Positions 16,501 to 17,195 of a stretch of 17,195 bases of DNA are shown piece by piece (within the stretch, counting starts at the first letter, position 1; each line of letters starts with the position of its first letter). The position numbers and the translations under genes are program-made. The DNA lies in contig LT642457.1 of the NCBI GenBank assembly GCA_900128585.1, forward strand, positions 1 through 17,195, written 5' to 3'. Source of the DNA: Stramenopiles sp. TOSAG23-3. Lineage: Eukaryota; Sar. A model generated the notes under the pieces. It made no database searches, was not told the origin of the DNA, and saw only the letters and a program-made list of their open reading frames with translations.

Positions 16501-16889
16501 AAAGTACAATAAAGTCCAGTCATACAGACCATAAACCGAAGGCAAGAATAGTACGGAAGTCCTTCAACCCATTAAAAAAGTCGCGGCAAATGGCAAAATC
16601 AAGGTCGGTGTCATCCATGATGCGTCAACAGGCTCGCAGCAATGCATCGTTGGGATTTTTGGATACAGGGAAAAGCGAATACGATGACACATTTGTTCCG
16701 AATGGGCCTTCTATGCGTTTGACCAAGTCAAGACTCAATAAGTCTGTGGTGGAACCTAGCATTATCGAGCCGGTTAAGCGTCACTTGCCAAATGTTCATG
16801 GCAGCAAAAAATTCTCTCATTTCTCTCAAGATAGGGTTGTTACATCTTTCGGCGGTGGGTATGACTTCAAGACCTACAAACCCCTTTGA
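10551..16889 (+). CDS. Giant STAND NTPase with DUF4062-like N-terminus, WD40 repeats and zinc-ribbon-like motif (NPHP3/TEP1/NWD1-like)
   Basis: A 2112-residue protein in one exon. Residues 5-80 (VYVAGSFTDTKDEREAL, VTDMRF, CFDEIDKASIVVGVLGNRF) match the DUF4062-type N-terminal module of TEP1, NPHP3 and NWD1. The NTPase follows: Walker A GENGAGKS (299-306), Walker B VLFIDG (401-406), LVLTLRT (444-450), then helical and winged-helix-like parts to about 640 and further helices to about 880. An acidic Ser-rich linker (about 903-938) leads to about 12 WD40 units between about 985 and 1825; clear ones end VRVWN (1027), LKYWD (1070), FRIWD (1163), IKLWN (1309), ILIWD (1543) and IRVWR (1749). This suggests two propellers. 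CPGC (1859-1862) and CPRC (1906-1909) form a zinc-ribbon-like pair. The last 190 residues are basic and Ser-rich, probably disordered. Such proteins assemble on signal sensing; the role here (ciliary, scaffold or immune-like) is unknown. Start: first ATG after the stop at 10485-10487; an earlier in-frame GTG at 10542 is not used. Confidence 0.92.
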   Translation: MEDRCVHVYVAGSFTDTKDEREALHKVVFPRVEKWCKHRGLALYVTDMRFKNSNILPVDVCFDEIDKASIVVGVLGNRFDEPTLVDESSLKKFPWLQEITKDGACSVTEAEIRRATMNSGYDRRPFCQEKGFDFYYSRDNRFLDTEGVVPVQDMKKYIFGSYSKVAGQLLFKKHAEKQKYFNLFKSKIEEASANSNNRIQLYQNFPCAFDTASKSGPKIKKLETFCTAVARDLVGAIRIMYPEPSPPSPSALVDRVLQHQEHFRRQLWSKEAYKEQTAGVLKYATSTPKNEMGVCLVTGENGAGKSAFVSRVVKKVRSSANAPTCLYHMIQASPMSANINHMLFSLVFQLQKIASNLNGETFDPSKLLFTDIPSYDVAKHMFIRSLRLACEASHKKNTHIVLFIDGIESLVEGKGPFMELDWLPDWRPTVIGEEPMHWLSQLRLVLTLRTEAGRTDLMNGHISTMKNRCLGQGRVVKCFALGSLNPEECAQAIEAYGSECSEKTQNELLQHPGMVLPRFIQHAIYVLQQSWSTVNRVAGIPKHHAELCEVLLRDIENLHGPEITRKIAAVIECSYGGMYRNELLEFAKLSVATLLPILFKLGPFLTPHFVPQGSIGLIDNKFSLSCAAVRAAVHRRYFKWAQEKNDEAPVNTLASVSYSELHKRLARFFRRKCFNTQFARENTEDAINKAIMQAQGGDGKVEDVLSMAERESESNIWRRSTRCHQRGLLCLPFHLLRSKSYNYLVDIMTDLHYLAACCTANFTYEVVYLIKESKRILLWGRANQRGWAGLKNFLFAGKKQKKVKIHSVNNEDIQRLREFISFLDNYAHWLAIQPYHIFQCAANMPNQSAAGDAALRLWSDSSDRAACWVQNAVLFTTLSPHLNEPPKAVQSETVQALIDGGKKTSEHESSQKVTEEDSSSDTEEKAPEKDNEVSPQEEVHAVLKDTNLAKQLKFLDVDANVSEKKLMAGFRRWIRWVNKETAPDPCKKSLIGHSAKINSLSFAPKSDQVAVHSLIASASDDCTVRVWNQDGECINTFTSHDAEVTCCNFCPTDMKTLVSSSMDGTLKYWDVVGSQLKYTFADPFEPSIVNSSAGISIFCWSLDGSQICYGRTNGDVVLVQVTNTGMVFEKQWKAHHGAISCCAIIEDKVLTGSIEDKTFRIWDADNCDELLRKVCEPLQINVSPGNPAMGTSNLTLTNLESSALVVLRDSAAGIKVVYVSLRGESEASSDPTILEENRGDIVTACAVSQNRVVHATMNGDIHVFDRNSGKTVGSGILCGHMTSVTACAFSDDGDTLVSGEDDGHIKLWNPTPLTPLDQKYADVIASSARGYGAMVVGIDSQHLEFAPSLATVLHPSSVSSSILVTRNDGAIELLDAETGQLCTQLRRGTATLRAPAKFAKDCKRVLAVNDGSVLVYPVPPEANPIVARGAKEAAPSLNSVAHTVDMGVQTIGAWALSPDSICMAMSGGVSPPHISSYITNETKHLLRFGVSTVPGSIGWMQDNTGCLLAIFSGHWSMITQLQFSIDGKHLFSVGRAMEILIWDTANVKRVDSRGFSSKSQKKPAPKLNCIAALNSPMHVGTSLESFSISPDEFFFITRHDSKVVVSWDVEEVFNHTPSPNDIKKEVKKRNEGVFSEGEMKAWKKGKIEGITESVVAAHTMKECMKHAPGATIIYGHKGIITDVAWASTNGVFATSSVDGTIRVTRAHDNHHVATLTSKTSRCKINALTFTAEGTAIVSISEDSEIRVWRSPAYRTIPTLDKINGVVGADVAWSSIPVRFSSIDLYPDMIYKIKDLPTCLRSTYSMGGCPRICVGDNGGKVNIFELVDVICRPPPMVTAQYTSRLKQQRICADKFLSVVCPGCHLEFNLSTVPAHAVNVLQKKARGAYNNRNIDREYYTDHRLLTYCPRCKQVLRLNPFDAHLPVSKTKARVQLLKPKRKVSSKTEDESDDRSESDVSGSPEISSFIRKAPSTKLEFTIMAFKPQSTIKSSHTDHKPKARIVRKSFNPLKKSRQMAKSRSVSSMMRQQARSNASLGFLDTGKSEYDDTFVPNGPSMRLTKSRLNKSVVEPSIIEPVKRHLPNVHGSKKFSHFSQDRVVTSFGGGYDFKTYKPL

Positions 16890-17195
16890 ACATTACGGAG
16901 TACTCTATAAAAAAATTACATTTCTAGGTATTTTAAACGTTTAAGAACTCTTAAAAACAAGAAAAATTGGCTATTGTTTTATAGTAATTAAAATTAAAAG
17001 AAAAAAGAAGGTGTCAGTTCAAGAACAATGTCTCCTCCTATCGCAGATCCTCCCCAAGTTCTGGTCAAGATTCCAATTGATTGGTCTTAAAAGTACACAG
17101 CGGCATAAATGTTTTGAAGGGGCTCGTTGTCTGTGGTACTGCTCAATGAAATAATGATCGGTATTGAGTTTGATCGTTTCGGGTTCGTATACACA
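16890..17195. other. 3' flank of the STAND gene, leading into the dispersed repeat
   Basis: The first 60 bases are A/T-rich with no AATAAA. From 16951 onward the sequence is repeat-derived, up to the window edge. No gene is visible. Confidence 0.6.
16951..17177 (+). repeat. Dispersed direct repeat, copy B
   Basis: It begins with ttaaaaacaagaaaaattgg, matching 1679-1699, and then from about 16995 aligns with 1961-2141. Copy B therefore joins two blocks that at the left locus are separated by about 260 bases of AT-rich DNA and the short copy. It starts about 60 bases after the STAND stop and has the same orientation as copy A. Confidence 0.85.

Overview
The window looks like nuclear DNA of an intron-poor unicellular eukaryote (a protist or microalga); I cannot name the lineage. 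The protein families are eukaryotic in type: a polycystin/TRP-like channel, a PX-like domain fused to a permuted papain-like domain, a nuclear-type cyclophilin with an acidic Ser/Asp tail, and a 2112-residue STAND NTPase with WD40 repeats. Every gene here reads as one uninterrupted exon, and all six ATG starts have A at position -3. There are no Shine-Dalgarno sites or operon-like packing. Gaps between genes are 0.1-1.2 kb, AT-rich and full of ATT/TAA microsatellites.

Layout from left to right: (1) the 3' part of a polycystin-like cation channel (+, ends 1433) with a tandem 42-bp repeat in its tail. (2) An 843-bp convergent gap with copies of a dispersed repeat. (3) An ELM1-family gene (-, 2277-3539). 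(4) A divergent, microsatellite-rich gap of about 970 bp with a possible untranslated exon. (5) A 696-residue protein (+, 4509-6599) with a possible PI3K-adaptor-like fold, a PX-like domain and a C-terminal permuted papain-like domain with a clear His...Cys pair. (6) A 627-bp gap with a GGTACC-rich repeat and a stem-loop. (7) A cyclophilin (+, 7227-8297) that has lost the catalytic Arg. (8) A lysine-rich orphan (-, 8399-9367). (9) A 1.18-kb divergent gap with an inverted partner of the GGTACC repeat. (10) The giant DUF4062-like/STAND/WD40 protein (+, 10551-16889). (11) A second copy of the dispersed repeat, running to the window edge.

The genes do not form a pathway by position. A loose theme is membranes and signalling: a channel, a phosphoinositide/lipid-facing papain protein, an organelle-fission family member, and a relative of NPHP3/TEP1/NWD1. 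The most distinctive items are the architecture of the STAND protein (with a C-terminal zinc-ribbon-like motif), the PX/permuted-papain fusion, the cyclophilin with a degenerate active site, and the approximately 180-bp direct repeat about 15 kb apart, lying downstream of two same-strand genes. Two starts are corrected from non-ATG codons to the first ATG: the lysine-rich gene to 9367 and the STAND gene to 10551.
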